Shown: positions 31,974 through 40,181 of the stretch, piece after piece
Numbering within the stretch: position 1 is the stretch's first letter
Layout: each line of letters opens with the position of its first letter
Source of the DNA: Planctomycetota bacterium
GTDB lineage: Bacteria; Planctomycetota; J058
Direction of reading: 5' to 3'
Assembly (NCBI GenBank): GCA_019636275.1
Contig: JAHBXY010000027.1
Span: 1 to 64,000, forward strand
DNA length: 64,000 nt
The notes under the pieces: model-generated
Told to the model about the DNA's origin: nothing
Databases searched by the model: none
Seen by the model: only the letters and a program-made list of their open reading frames with translations
Position numbers and translations under genes: made by a program

Positions 31974-33022
31974 GCGACCTCCTCGACGCGCCCGGCGTCG
32001 GCCGCGTCGTAGCCAGGCAGCTCGCCCAGGAGCCGGCGCAGCGGCGCGGCGGCCAGCGCCTCGAGCACGGCGGCCACGGCCGGGTCGTCGCGCAGCGCCG
32101 CGGTCGTGCACAGGTCGTAGGCCTGCCGCTCGACGGGCAGGAAGTCGAGACCCGCCTGCTCGGCGGCCAGGCGCACGCACGGGCCGAGCTGCGCCCAGCC
32201 GCAGCGGATCGCCTCGGCCACGCCCGCGTGGTCGCGCGCGGCGCGCCCCAGGCCGCCGGTCAGCGCACGCGCCCTCGGCCGCGACAGGCGCTCGACCAGG
32301 CGGCGCGCGCCCGAGCCTCCTCGCGGCCGACCCAGCGCAGCCGCGCGCGCAGCGCCGCGCGGACCGTCCGCACCCGCTCGCCGGGCGCCACGGCAGGCCC
32401 GCGCCTCCCAGCGGGCGACATCGGCGGGCCAAGGACCAGCGCCTGCCCGGCGCCGCGCGCGCCGCGCCGCGCGCGCGTTGTCGCCCAGGTGCACGCCGGC
32501 GAGGTGGACGCGGCCCTGGGCGAGGAGCTCGAGCGCGCGGCCGCTCGGGCGCGTCAAGGCGAGCACCCGCACGCCGGCGGCGCGCGCGACGGCGGCGGCG
32601 AGCACGCCCACGGCCGGGTCGCAGCCGGCGACGACCACCGTCCGTGGGCCGCCCGCGCGCGGCGGCGCCGGCGCGACGCCGTCGTGCGCCAGCGTCCCCA
32701 GCGGCGTCGGCTCGACGGGGAAGAGCAGGTCGCACCCGCCGACGTCGGCGCGCCAGAAGCGCGCGCCAGCCTCGAGGCGCGGCGGCCAGGCCCACGCCGG
32801 GGCGGGCGCGCCCGCCGGCACGAACAGCTCCTCGACGGCCAGGCCCAGCGCGGCGCCGAGCGCCAGGGCGGCGCCGGTCGAGGGCGAGGCCGAGCGGCCG
32901 GTCTCGATCGCCGAGACCTCCGCGCGCGAGACGCCCGCCCGCCGGGCGAGCTCCGCCTGCGTCCAGCCGCGCGCCGTCCGCGCCGCCTGGACGCGGTTGG
33001 TCAGCCGCCAGGGGCCTGACAT
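31970..33022 (-). CDS. XRE-type regulator with periplasmic-binding-protein-like domain; middle frame-shifted
   Basis: An N-terminal helix-turn-helix (ARTARGWTQAELARRAGVSR then AEVSAIETGRSA) is fused to a ligand-binding domain: VVVAGCDPAVGVLAAAVAR, LAGVHLGDNARAAR, then CGWAQLGPCVRLAAEQAGLDF (in part). This is the PBP-like fusion used by molybdate-responsive regulators. It directly precedes modA and probably senses the transported oxyanion. Between about 32290 and 32400 the coherent translation (VAPGERVRTVRAALRARLRW) lies in another frame, implying compensating indels or an inactivated gene. Confidence 0.78.
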   Translation of the reverse strand: MSGPWRLTNRVQAARTARGWTQAELARRAGVSRAEVSAIETGRSASPSTGAALALGAALGLAVEELFVPAGAPAPAWAWPPRLEAGARFWRADVGGCDLLFPVEPTPLGTLAHDGVAPAPPRAGGPRTVVVAGCDPAVGVLAAAVARAAGVRVLALTRPSGRALELLAQGRVHLAGVHLGDNARAARRARRRAGAGPWPADVARWEARACRGARRAGADGPRGAARAAALGRPRGGSGARRLVERLSRPRARALTGGLGRAARDHAGVAEAIRCGWAQLGPCVRLAAEQAGLDFLPVERQAYDLCTTAALRDDPAVAAVLEALAAAPLRRLLGELPGYDAADAGRVEEVA

Positions 33023-33101
33023 GATCGTGTCCCTCGGACACGAACGTAGCAGGCGCGCCCGGCGCCGTCCACGACCGCCCCCGCGTGCGACGGTGGACGC
33101 C

Positions 33102-33782
33102 GTGAAGGTCTGGCGGCTGGCCGTGACGCTCCTCTGCGCCTGCGCCCTCGGCTGCGAGGGCGAGCCGGGCGCGCCGGCGCCGCGCGTGCTCTCCCTCGGC
33201 GACTCCTACACGATCGGCGAGGGGGTCGGCGCGGCCGAGCGCTGGTCGGTCCAGCTCGTCGACCGGCTGCGCGCCGAGGGGCTGCGCCTGGCCGACCCCG
33301 AGCTGATTGCGCGCACCGGCTGGACCACGGACGAGCTCGCCCGCGCGCTCGAGCGCGCCCGGCCTGCCGGGCCCTACGCCCTCGTGACCCTGTGCGTGGG
33401 CGTCAACGACCAGTTCCGCGGCCGGCCGCTCGACGAGACGCGCCCGCGCCTCGCCGCGCTGGTCGCGCGCGCCGTGGGCCTCGCGGGCGACCGGCCGGGG
33501 CGCGTGCTCGTCCTCTCCGTGCCCGACTGGGGCGTGACCCCGTTCGCCGCCGGCCGCGACCGGGCCGCGATCGCCCGCGAGATCGACGCCCTCAACGCCG
33601 CGGCGCGCGAGGAGGCCGAGCGCGCCGGCGCCCGCTGGCTCGACGTCACGGCGACCTCGCGCCGCGCGGCCGAGGAGCCGGCGCTGCTGGCGCCCGACGG
33701 CCTGCACCCGTCGGGCGAAATGTACGCGCGCTGGGCCGAGGCCGCCCTGCCGCTGGCGCGCGCGGCCCTCTCGGGGCGCTGA
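33102..33782 (+). CDS. SGNH/GDSL-family lipoprotein esterase
   Basis: A 226-residue predicted lipoprotein with lipobox CACALGC. Block I is GDSYTIGEG (nucleophile Ser), block III is GVND and block V is DGLHPS (Asp and His), so the catalytic triad is complete. It probably hydrolyses esters of lipids or acylated sugars in the envelope. GTG at 33102 gives the cleanest signal peptide; GTG at 33093 is the alternative. Transcribed divergently from the molybdate regulator with about 80 bp between. Confidence 0.88.
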   Translation: MKVWRLAVTLLCACALGCEGEPGAPAPRVLSLGDSYTIGEGVGAAERWSVQLVDRLRAEGLRLADPELIARTGWTTDELARALERARPAGPYALVTLCVGVNDQFRGRPLDETRPRLAALVARAVGLAGDRPGRVLVLSVPDWGVTPFAAGRDRAAIAREIDALNAAAREEAERAGARWLDVTATSRRAAEEPALLAPDGLHPSGEMYARWAEAALPLARAALSGR

Positions 33783-33784
33783 CC

Positions 33785-33835
33785 GCGCTCGCCGGTCGAT
33801 CCGAGAGCGAAGCGAGCAGATCGACCGGTGAGCGC
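33785..33835. terminator. 16-bp inverted repeat after the SGNH gene
   Basis: Arms 33785-33800 and 33820-33835 pair over 16 positions with one G-U, with a 19-nt loop. It lies immediately after the stop of the SGNH gene and faces the convergent cytochrome gene. There is no clear U-tract, so terminator function is tentative. Confidence 0.4.
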
Positions 33836-33928
33836 GCGTCCCCGAGCGTAGGCCGCGAAGCGGCCGGAGCGAGGAAGCGCAGGTGCGTCACTGCGGATCG
33901 GAGCAACGACGAGCGACGGCCGCTGTGA

Positions 33929-34306
33929 CTACTCGCCGTCGTCGGGGCCGGCCGGCGGCGCCGACGCGTCCTCGCCGTCGCGCGGGAAGAAGCGGGGCTT
34001 GCGCTGGTGGCAGTCCATGCAGCTCACGGGCTTGCCCTTGAGCTCGAGGCGCTTGACGAACTGCTCCTCGCAGTGGTCGGCGATCAGCTTCTTCGGCGTG
34101 CTCGCCTTGTAGTCGAACTCACGCCCCTGCTGCACGTGGCAGTAGGTGCACTTGACGCCGAGCTCGCGGGACCAGCCCTGCATCTTCTTCTTCACGGCCT
34201 TCTCGTCGCTGCCGGCGTCGCCCTGGACGGGGGTCCAGGGGGCCAGGGCGATCAGGAACAGCCCGCCGAGGAGCACCAGGGCCCAGCCACGTCGACCGTC
34301 GCGCAT
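33929..34306 (-). CDS. Dihaem c-type cytochrome
   Basis: A 125-residue exported protein with signal or anchor WALVLLGGLFLIALAPW. Two haem motifs, CTYCH (about residue 53) and CMDCH (about 96), sit in a MQGWSRELGVKCTYCHV and GKPVSCMDCHQ context similar to photosynthetic-reaction-centre-type cytochrome families. The C-terminus is acidic and disordered. It is separate from the 12-15 kb cytochrome cluster and likely a small periplasmic electron carrier. Confidence 0.88.
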   Translation of the reverse strand: MRDGRRGWALVLLGGLFLIALAPWTPVQGDAGSDEKAVKKKMQGWSRELGVKCTYCHVQQGREFDYKASTPKKLIADHCEEQFVKRLELKGKPVSCMDCHQRKPRFFPRDGEDASAPPAGPDDGE

Positions 34307-34387
34307 CGCGTCCGCCTCCTCGCCGCCCTGCCCGGGCGGCGGGGGCGCATGATAGCCGCGGGCAGGGCCGCGCTGGAGCCTCCCCGG

Positions 34388-34650
34388 TCAGCGGCCCTCG
34401 AGCCGCGACCGCGCCCCGGCGAGCATCCCCCGCACGCGGTCGGCCCAGGGCGCGTCCGGCGCGAGCCGCAGCGCGGCCTCCCAGTCGGCGACCGCGCCGG
34501 CGACGTCGCCCAGGCGCAGCCGCGCGATCCCGAGGTTGCGCCGGGCGAGGGCGTCGCCCGGGTCGAGCGCGAGGGCCCGCTCGCAGTCGGCGAGCGCCGC
34601 GGCGTCGTCGCCGAGGTTGAGGTGACCTCGTAGGGGCCGATCCGCTGCAC
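34388..34650 (-). pseudogene. Remnant of a Ser/Thr kinase-TPR gene with its centre deleted
   Basis: GTG at 34650 opens VQRIGPYEV, the usual first residues of bacterial Ser/Thr kinases just before the glycine loop. Within about ten codons the reading shifts and becomes a TPR tail, ALADCERALALDPGDALARR then DVAGAVADWEAALRLAPDA, ending at a TGA at 34388. The whole catalytic domain is missing, so this is best read as a kinase-TPR gene reduced by an internal deletion. It is not expected to be functional. Confidence 0.6.
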
Positions 34651-34703
34651 CCCCGGAGGATGCCAGCTCGCCCGGGGGCGAGCCAAGCGGGTAGAGTCAG
34701 CGC

Positions 34704-35522
34704 ATGGGCGCGACCGTCCTCCTGTGCGTCACCGGCTCGATCGCGGCGTACAAGGCCGCCGACCTGGCCTCGAAGCTGGCGCAGGCGGGCCACGAGGTCA
34801 CGGCGCTCATGACCGAGGCGGCGCGGCAGCTCGTCTCGCCGAACACCTTCCTCAACCTGACCGGCCGCCGCGTCTACACGGACCTGTGGGACCCGCAGGG
34901 CCAGACCGAGCACATCGCGCTCACCGACCGCGCCGACCTCGTGATCGTCGCCCCGGCGACGGCCAACACGCTGGCCAAGATCGCCCACGGCCTCGGCGAC
35001 GACATGGTCTCGACGACGCTCCTGGCCGTGCGCTCCCCCGTGCTCGTGTGCCCGGCGATGAACACGCGCATGTGGGCCCACCCGGTCGTCCAGCGAAACC
35101 TCGCCCTGGTGCGCGCGCTGCCCGGCTATCACGTGCTCGAGCCGGGCGCCGGCCACCTCGCCTGCGGCCACGTCGGGCCGGGGCGGCTGCCCGAGCCGGC
35201 GGACATCCTCTCGGCGGCCGAGGTCCTCCTGGGCTCGCGCCCCGCGCCCGAGCCGCCCCTGGCGACGTTCCTCGAGCTCGTCGTCTACGACGCGCCGCCC
35301 CCGCCCGAGGCGCAGGACAAGGAGCGCGCCTACCGCGCCGACCTCCTGCGCGCCGGGACGCTGGTCTCGTCCGGCAGCCTGGGCGAGCGCCGCCGCGCGC
35401 ACGTCCACCGCGCGCGCAGCCTCGACGAGGCCCTCGAGCGCGCCCGGCGCTCGCCGCTGGCCGGGTCGGGCTGCCGGATCGAGGTGTTCCCCTGGGCGCT
35501 CGACCTGCCGCCGCCCCCGTGA
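34704..35522 (+). CDS. coaC: Phosphopantothenoylcysteine decarboxylase (CoaC) fused to a YCII-like domain
   Basis: CoaC decarboxylates phosphopantothenoylcysteine in coenzyme A synthesis using FMN. Residues 1-180 carry the flavoprotein motifs LLCVTGSIAAYKAADLASKL, VIVAPATANTLAKIAHG, CPAMNTRMW and HLACGHVGPGRLPEP. The CoaB synthetase half usually fused behind CoaC is absent. Instead residues about 188-265 look like a YCII-type domain (ADLLRAGTLVSSGSLGE, then ARSLDEALERARRSPLAG). The YCII role here is unknown. It overlaps the next gene by GTGA. Confidence 0.85.
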   Translation: MGATVLLCVTGSIAAYKAADLASKLAQAGHEVTALMTEAARQLVSPNTFLNLTGRRVYTDLWDPQGQTEHIALTDRADLVIVAPATANTLAKIAHGLGDDMVSTTLLAVRSPVLVCPAMNTRMWAHPVVQRNLALVRALPGYHVLEPGAGHLACGHVGPGRLPEPADILSAAEVLLGSRPAPEPPLATFLELVVYDAPPPPEAQDKERAYRADLLRAGTLVSSGSLGERRRAHVHRARSLDEALERARRSPLAGSGCRIEVFPWALDLPPPP

Positions 35523-35965
35523 GCGAGGCGCCGCGGATCAAGGTCGAGGGCCGGGCGCGCCCCGTCTGCCCCTACTGCAAGGACGAGGTCGCGGGCGGGC
35601 ACGTGTGGCTGTGCCCGGGCTGCGCGGCCGCGCACCACGCCGACTGCCTCGCGGGCCACGGCGCCTGCGCCACGTGCGGGACGTCGACGCAGGTCGCGGC
35701 GGACCCGGCCTCCACGTCGCCGCGGCTCGCCCGCCTGCGCGCCGTCCTGGAGGAGCTGGGGTTCGCCGTCATCCGCGCGGGCGCCGGGGAGGCGTCGCTG
35801 CTGCATCCCGCCTGGCGCCACCCCGTCAGCGCCGAGCACCGCGCCCACCTCGTGCGCCTCGTCGCTGTCGACCGCCTCACGCAGGCGCGCGCCCAGGAGG
35901 ACCTCCTCCACCTCTCGCGCGACCCGCTGGCCCGCGGCGACGCCACGCTCCTCTACGTCACCTAG
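35519..35965 (+). CDS. RING-like zinc-finger protein ending at an in-frame TAG
   Basis: Starts GTG overlapping the coaC stop. Residues 16-58 hold a Cys-His set (CPYC, CPGC, HHADC, CATC) very like the gene at 27280, so the two are paralogues. A helical domain follows: SPRLARLRAVLEELGFAVI, then HLVRLVAVDRLTQARAQEDL. A TAG at 35963 ends the protein at 148 residues, but the same frame stays open and coding-like for another 107 codons. It is either a truncated gene, a nonsense mutant or an assembly error. Confidence 0.7.
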   Translation: MSEAPRIKVEGRARPVCPYCKDEVAGGHVWLCPGCAAAHHADCLAGHGACATCGTSTQVAADPASTSPRLARLRAVLEELGFAVIRAGAGEASLLHPAWRHPVSAEHRAHLVRLVAVDRLTQARAQEDLLHLSRDPLARGDATLLYVT

Positions 35966-36289
35966 CACCTCGACCCCGACGCCGAGTCGTGGCTCCGCTC
36001 GGCCGGCTCCGCGGCGGCGCTCGACCGCAGCGCGTGCGTGGTGGCCGCCGTGCCCGCGCCCGACCGCCCGATCCTCTCCCCGGGCCAGGCCTACCCCGCG
36101 CACGACAGCGTGGTCCGGCTCGCAGGGCTCCGGGCCGGGTACCCCGTCCGCCCCGACCCCCGGGCGTCGTCGCGACCCCGGACCGACGCGTCGCCGCCCG
36201 CGCAGCTCGACGCCGGTGCGGTCGCGGCGATCGTCGCCGTCGTCACGTCATGCATCTGGCTCTACGTCATCGCGCGCTACTTCCGGTGA
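35966..36289 (+). pseudogene. In-frame continuation of the RING-like gene beyond the TAG
   Basis: Directly after the TAG and in the same frame come HLDPDAESWLRSAGSAA, CVVAAVPAPDRPI and a final hydrophobic helix AAIVAVVTSCIWLYVIARYF before a TGA. If the TAG were sense, the product would be a 256-residue C-terminally anchored RING-like membrane protein. No independent ribosome site was seen. Confidence 0.55.
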
Positions 36290-36342
36290 CGGCCTGAGGA
36301 TCTGGATCCCGCGAGAGGGGGGCGTGGGCTGATCGGCGCCGT

Positions 36343-38001
36343 CTACGCGGCCGCCCGCCGCCGCGTCTCCCACTGGTCGAGCGAGAGCTTCACCTCGCGC
36401 GGCTTCGACCCGTTCGCCGGGCCGACGAGGCCGTCCTCGGCCATGAGGTCGAGGAGGCGCGCGGCGCGCCCGTAGCCCAGCTCGAGCTTGCGCTGGATCA
36501 GCGACACCGAGCCGCGGCCCTCGGCGAGCACGACGCGCACGGCGTCGTCGTAGACCGGGTCGCGCCGCTCGTCCTCGCCGTCGCCCGCGTCGTCGGCCGC
36601 CGCGGGCGCGCCCTTGCCGCCCTTGCGGGTGGCGGCCTCGGCGTGCTGCAGCAGGTCCTCGGCGTACTCGGCCTTGCCCTGCTTCGACCACGACTTGACG
36701 ACCGCGGCCACCTCCTCGTCGGTGACGAGCGCGCCGAGCGCGCGCATGGGCTGCCCGCGCCCGGGCGGGAGGAAGAGCATGTCGCCCATGCCCAGGAGCT
36801 TGTCGGCGCCGCTGGCGTCGAGGATCGTGCGCGAGTCGACCTTGGCCGTCACGCGGAAGGCGATCCGCGCCGGCAGGTTCGACTTGATCACGCCCGTGAT
36901 CACGTCGACCGACGGCCGCTGCGTGGCGAGCACCACGTGGATCCCGACCGCGCGCGACTTCTGCGCCAGGCGCGTGATCGAGGCCTCGACCTCCTTCTGC
37001 GCGATCATCATCAGGTCGTTCAGCTCGTCGACGACCAGCACCAGGTACGGCAGCTTCCAGGGCACCTTCTTGCGCTCGAGCTCCGCCGGCGTCACGCCGT
37101 GGCGGTCGGCCAGGGCCAGCTTGCCCAGCTCGTTGTACTCGCGGATGTGCCGCACCCCGGCGCGCGCCAGCCAGCCGTAGCGCTCCTCCATCTTCTTCAC
37201 GGCCCACTCGAGGACGGCGCCCGCCTTGCGCATGTCGGTGACGACGGGCGCGGCGAGGTGCGGGACCTTGGCGAACTGGGTCATCTCGACCTGCTTGGGG
37301 TCGATCAGGATCAGCTGCACGTCGCGCGGCGTCTTCGTGAGCAGGAGCGAGACGATGATGGAGTTTATGCACACGCTCTTGCCCGAGCCCGTGGCGCCGG
37401 CGATCAGGAGGTGCGGCATCTTGGCCAGGTCGGCGATCAGCGGGCGGCCGGCCGAGTCCTTGCCGAGGAAGATCGGCAGCGCCGGGTCCTTCTTGCGCCA
37501 GGCCGGGTTCTCGACCAGCTCGCGCAGGCGCACGACCTCCTGCTCCTCGTTCGGGACCTCGAGGCCCACCCAGCTCGTGCCCGGGATCGGCGCCTGGAGG
37601 CGGATCCCCGGGACGCGCAGGGTCAGCGCCAGGTTGTCGAGGAGGCTGGCCACGCGCTGGACCTTCACGCCGCGGCCGAGCTCGAGGGCGAAGAGCGTCA
37701 CCGACGGCCCGTTCTCGACCGACACGACCTTCGCCTGCACCTTGAACTGCTGGAGCGTGTCCTCGATCTGACGGCCGCGGTCGTCGCGGCCCGCGCGCGC
37801 CGCCTCCTTCGGCGCCTCGGCCGGGGCCAGCAGCTCGACCGGCGGCAGGGCCGCCCGGACCGGCTCGGGCGCGCGCGGCGCGGCCGCCACCGGGACGACG
37901 AGGTCGTCGTCGCCGTCGTCGTCGTCGCCTTGGCGGCCGGCCACGTCGACCGCCTGCGCGGTCGCCTCGGCCTCCTCGTCGGCCTCGTCGCCCACGACCA
38001 C
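36343..38001 (-). CDS. ftsK: DNA translocase FtsK, motor and gamma domains
   Basis: The C-terminal part of FtsK/SpoIIIE, which pumps chromosomal DNA through the division septum. It contains the alpha/beta region (SVENGPSVTLFALELGRGVK), Walker A GATGSGKSVCINSI, Walker B LVLVVDELNDLMM and LATQRPSVDVITGVIKSNLP. A C-terminal winged-helix gamma domain (YDDAVRVVLAEGRGSVSLIQ) normally reads KOPS/SRS DNA sites. The first ATG in this frame (38001) is internal; the true start is upstream in another frame at 38725. Confidence 0.93.
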   Translation of the reverse strand: MVVGDEADEEAEATAQAVDVAGRQGDDDDGDDDLVVPVAAAPRAPEPVRAALPPVELLAPAEAPKEAARAGRDDRGRQIEDTLQQFKVQAKVVSVENGPSVTLFALELGRGVKVQRVASLLDNLALTLRVPGIRLQAPIPGTSWVGLEVPNEEQEVVRLRELVENPAWRKKDPALPIFLGKDSAGRPLIADLAKMPHLLIAGATGSGKSVCINSIIVSLLLTKTPRDVQLILIDPKQVEMTQFAKVPHLAAPVVTDMRKAGAVLEWAVKKMEERYGWLARAGVRHIREYNELGKLALADRHGVTPAELERKKVPWKLPYLVLVVDELNDLMMIAQKEVEASITRLAQKSRAVGIHVVLATQRPSVDVITGVIKSNLPARIAFRVTAKVDSRTILDASGADKLLGMGDMLFLPPGRGQPMRALGALVTDEEVAAVVKSWSKQGKAEYAEDLLQHAEAATRKGGKGAPAAADDAGDGEDERRDPVYDDAVRVVLAEGRGSVSLIQRKLELGYGRAARLLDLMAEDGLVGPANGSKPREVKLSLDQWETRRRAAA

Positions 38002-38049
38002 CGGCTCGGCGGCGCGGCCGGGCGCGGGGCCGGGCGCCTCCGGGCGCGC

Positions 38050-38725
38050 CGGCCGAGCCGGTGGTCGCGGGCGGGGCCACGACGGCCAGCGCGTCCTCGG
38101 CGCGGGCCGCGGCGTCGGCCGCCATGGACGAGGCCGCCCCGGCCAGGCCCTGCGCCTGCTCGACCGACCCGTGCACGAGCTCGCGCAGCGGGCGGTCCGT
38201 GAGGAGCATGAGCCCGACGCCCAGGACGAGCCCGGCCGCCAGCGGCGCGCCGAGGCCGCCCATGAGGCGCGTGGCCTCGTGCTCGAGGAACAGCCCCCAG
38301 ATCCCCCCGGGCGGCAGGCCGCGGTCGAGCAGCCAGCCCCAGGGCGACCCGGCGAGCACGCGCTCGACCACGGCCAGCGTCAGCACGATCACCAGCGCCC
38401 CGACGACGCGGCGCAGCGGCTCCGAGCGCCGCTCCTCGGCCGGCTGCGCCCGCCTGAGCGACGCCGCGGCGAACAGGAACACCATGCCCGCCGCGCCGTA
38501 GGCGCCGAGCGTCCCCACCCAGCCGATCAGCTCGGCCGACAGCCACGCGCCGAGCGAGCCGCCGAGGTTCTGCGCCGCCCCCCGCGCCGGGGCCACGCGG
38601 CCCGGCAGGTCGGCCGGGTCGAAGCTCGCCACCGAGACCAGGCTGAAGGCGCCGAGCCCGAGGAGGGCCACGCCCTGGAGCTCGCGGAGGAGATCGCGGG
38701 GGGTCATGAAGGGCTTATCGGACAT
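38050..38725 (-). CDS. ftsK: DNA translocase FtsK, N-terminal membrane domain (frame-shifted from the motor)
   Basis: Starts MSDKPFMTPRDLLRELQG and has four transmembrane helices (LQGVALLGLGAFSLVSVASF; LGAYGAAGMVFLFAAASL; VVGALVIVLTLAVVERVL; LAAGLVLGVGLMLLTD), matching the FtsK membrane anchor. The frame degenerates to Arg/Gly-rich noise past about 38050, where a coherent linker (EAPGPAPGRAAEPVVVGDEA) appears in the motor frame. A one-base indel in this GC-rich linker separates the two halves. Confidence 0.85.
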
Positions 38726-38927
38726 TCCTCACGGGAGGTAGAGGCTCTCGCCGCGGGTCCGCCCGGAGCGTGCGGCCAGCGCGCGTCCCCCTCGCGCGAC
38801 GCACTCCCTCCCCTTCCGGGGGCATGCGAAGATGGCCCGGGCAGTGGATGCGTAAGACGTTGACCACGAAGACGTGCAGGGCCACAGCGTCGCCCTGCTC
38901 CTACCTCCGCCCTGCACAGGAGCCCGC

Positions 38928-40058
38928 GTGAGGCTGGCAGAGTTCATCCTGAGCCACCGTGAGGCGATCCTGGCCGACTGGGAGACCTTCGCCGCCACCC
39001 TGCTCCCCGCGGCGCAGGGCATGACGCGGCTCTCCCTCCGCGACCACGCCCCCCAGATCCTGGCGGCCGTGGCCAAGGACCTCTCGCAGCCCCAGACCCG
39101 GGCGGAGCAGCACGAGAAGTCCCTGGGGCGGGCCCCCGTCCTGGCGGGCGCGCCGGAGACGGCCGCCCAGACGCACGCCGTCCTGCGCGCGCAGAGCGGC
39201 TTCGACATCATCCAGCTCGTCGCCGAGTACCGGGCGCTGCGCGCCAGCGTCCTCAGGCTGTGGATCGACGCCGCCCCGCTCGACCAGCCGGGGGTGTACG
39301 AGGTCGTCCGGTTCAACGAGGCGATCGACCAGGCCGTCGCCGAGTCGGTCAGCCACTTCCACGCCGAGGTGGAGCGGGCCCGAAACCTCTTGCTCGCCAT
39401 GCTCGGTCACGACATGCGCAGCCCGCTCAACACCATGCTGATGACCGCCTCGTATCTGTCGGCCCTGAACGCCGGGGAGCGCGTGTCGGTCGCGGCCGCC
39501 CGCCTGCTCCGCAGCGGCGCGTCGCTCCGGGCCTTGCTGGACGACCTGACGGAGTTCAACCGGGCGACCCTCGGCCGGAGCCTGAAGGTCACGCCGGCCG
39601 ACGGCGACCTCGGCGCGGCGGTGACCGACGAGCTGGAGCAGCTCCGCGGGGCGCACCCGGGCCGGCGGATCGAGCTGGCCGCGAACGGCGACGGCCGCGG
39701 CCGGTGGGACGCCGCGCGCGTGCAGCAGCTCGTGCGCAACCTCGTCTCGAACGCGATCCAGCACGGGTCCCCCGACCAGCCGGTGCGCGTGGCGCTCCGC
39801 GGCGAGGAGGCCGACGTGCACCTCGAGGTCACCAACCGCGGGCCCGAGATCGCGCCGTCGGCGCTCGACCAGATCTTCGAGCCGCTCCGGCGGGGCCCCG
39901 GGCAGGGCGACGGTCACGACCCCCGGCGCGGGCTGGGGCTGGGGCTGTTCATCGTGCGCGAGATCGTGAAGGCCCACGGCGGCGAGGTCCAGGTGCGCTC
40001 GGCAGGGGGCGAGACCACCTTCGCCGTGCGCCTGCCGCGCCAAACTCTTCACTCCTAG
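38928..40058 (+). CDS. Sensor histidine kinase with RsbRD-type N-terminus
   Basis: A 376-residue soluble kinase. Residues 1-140 (LAEFILSHREAILADWETFA) resemble the RsbRD N-terminal, globin-like sensor domain. The HisKA box is LLAMLGHDMRSPLNTMLM with phospho-acceptor His near residue 160. The ATPase domain has NLVSNAIQHGS, a degenerate NRGPEI in place of DxGxG and GLGLGLFIVREIV. No transmembrane helix is seen. GTG at 38928 follows AGGAG; an upstream ATG at 38874 lacks homology. No response regulator lies nearby. Confidence 0.88.
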   Translation: MRLAEFILSHREAILADWETFAATLLPAAQGMTRLSLRDHAPQILAAVAKDLSQPQTRAEQHEKSLGRAPVLAGAPETAAQTHAVLRAQSGFDIIQLVAEYRALRASVLRLWIDAAPLDQPGVYEVVRFNEAIDQAVAESVSHFHAEVERARNLLLAMLGHDMRSPLNTMLMTASYLSALNAGERVSVAAARLLRSGASLRALLDDLTEFNRATLGRSLKVTPADGDLGAAVTDELEQLRGAHPGRRIELAANGDGRGRWDAARVQQLVRNLVSNAIQHGSPDQPVRVALRGEEADVHLEVTNRGPEIAPSALDQIFEPLRRGPGQGDGHDPRRGLGLGLFIVREIVKAHGGEVQVRSAGGETTFAVRLPRQTLHS

Positions 40059-40064
40059 AGGGGC

Positions 40065-40181
40065 TCAGGCGCGAGGCGAGACGAGCCACGGGCCCACGAG
40101 CGCGAAGCCCAACGTCACCGAGAGGAGCGCCAGGCCAGGCAGCCACTCGACGTCGCAGGCCTCGCCGGCCCCGAGGAGCAT
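40065..40181 (-). CDS. Micro-protein with one transmembrane helix (second of an overlapping pair)
   Basis: A 38-residue frame with a single hydrophobic helix (WLPGLALLSVTLGFALVGPW) and the C-terminus SPRA. Its ATG shares a base with the stop of the upstream micro-frame (TGATG), a hallmark of translational coupling. Size and topology resemble small subunits of membrane complexes, but no complex is encoded beside it. Function unknown. Confidence 0.45.
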   Translation of the reverse strand: MLLGAGEACDVEWLPGLALLSVTLGFALVGPWLVSPRA

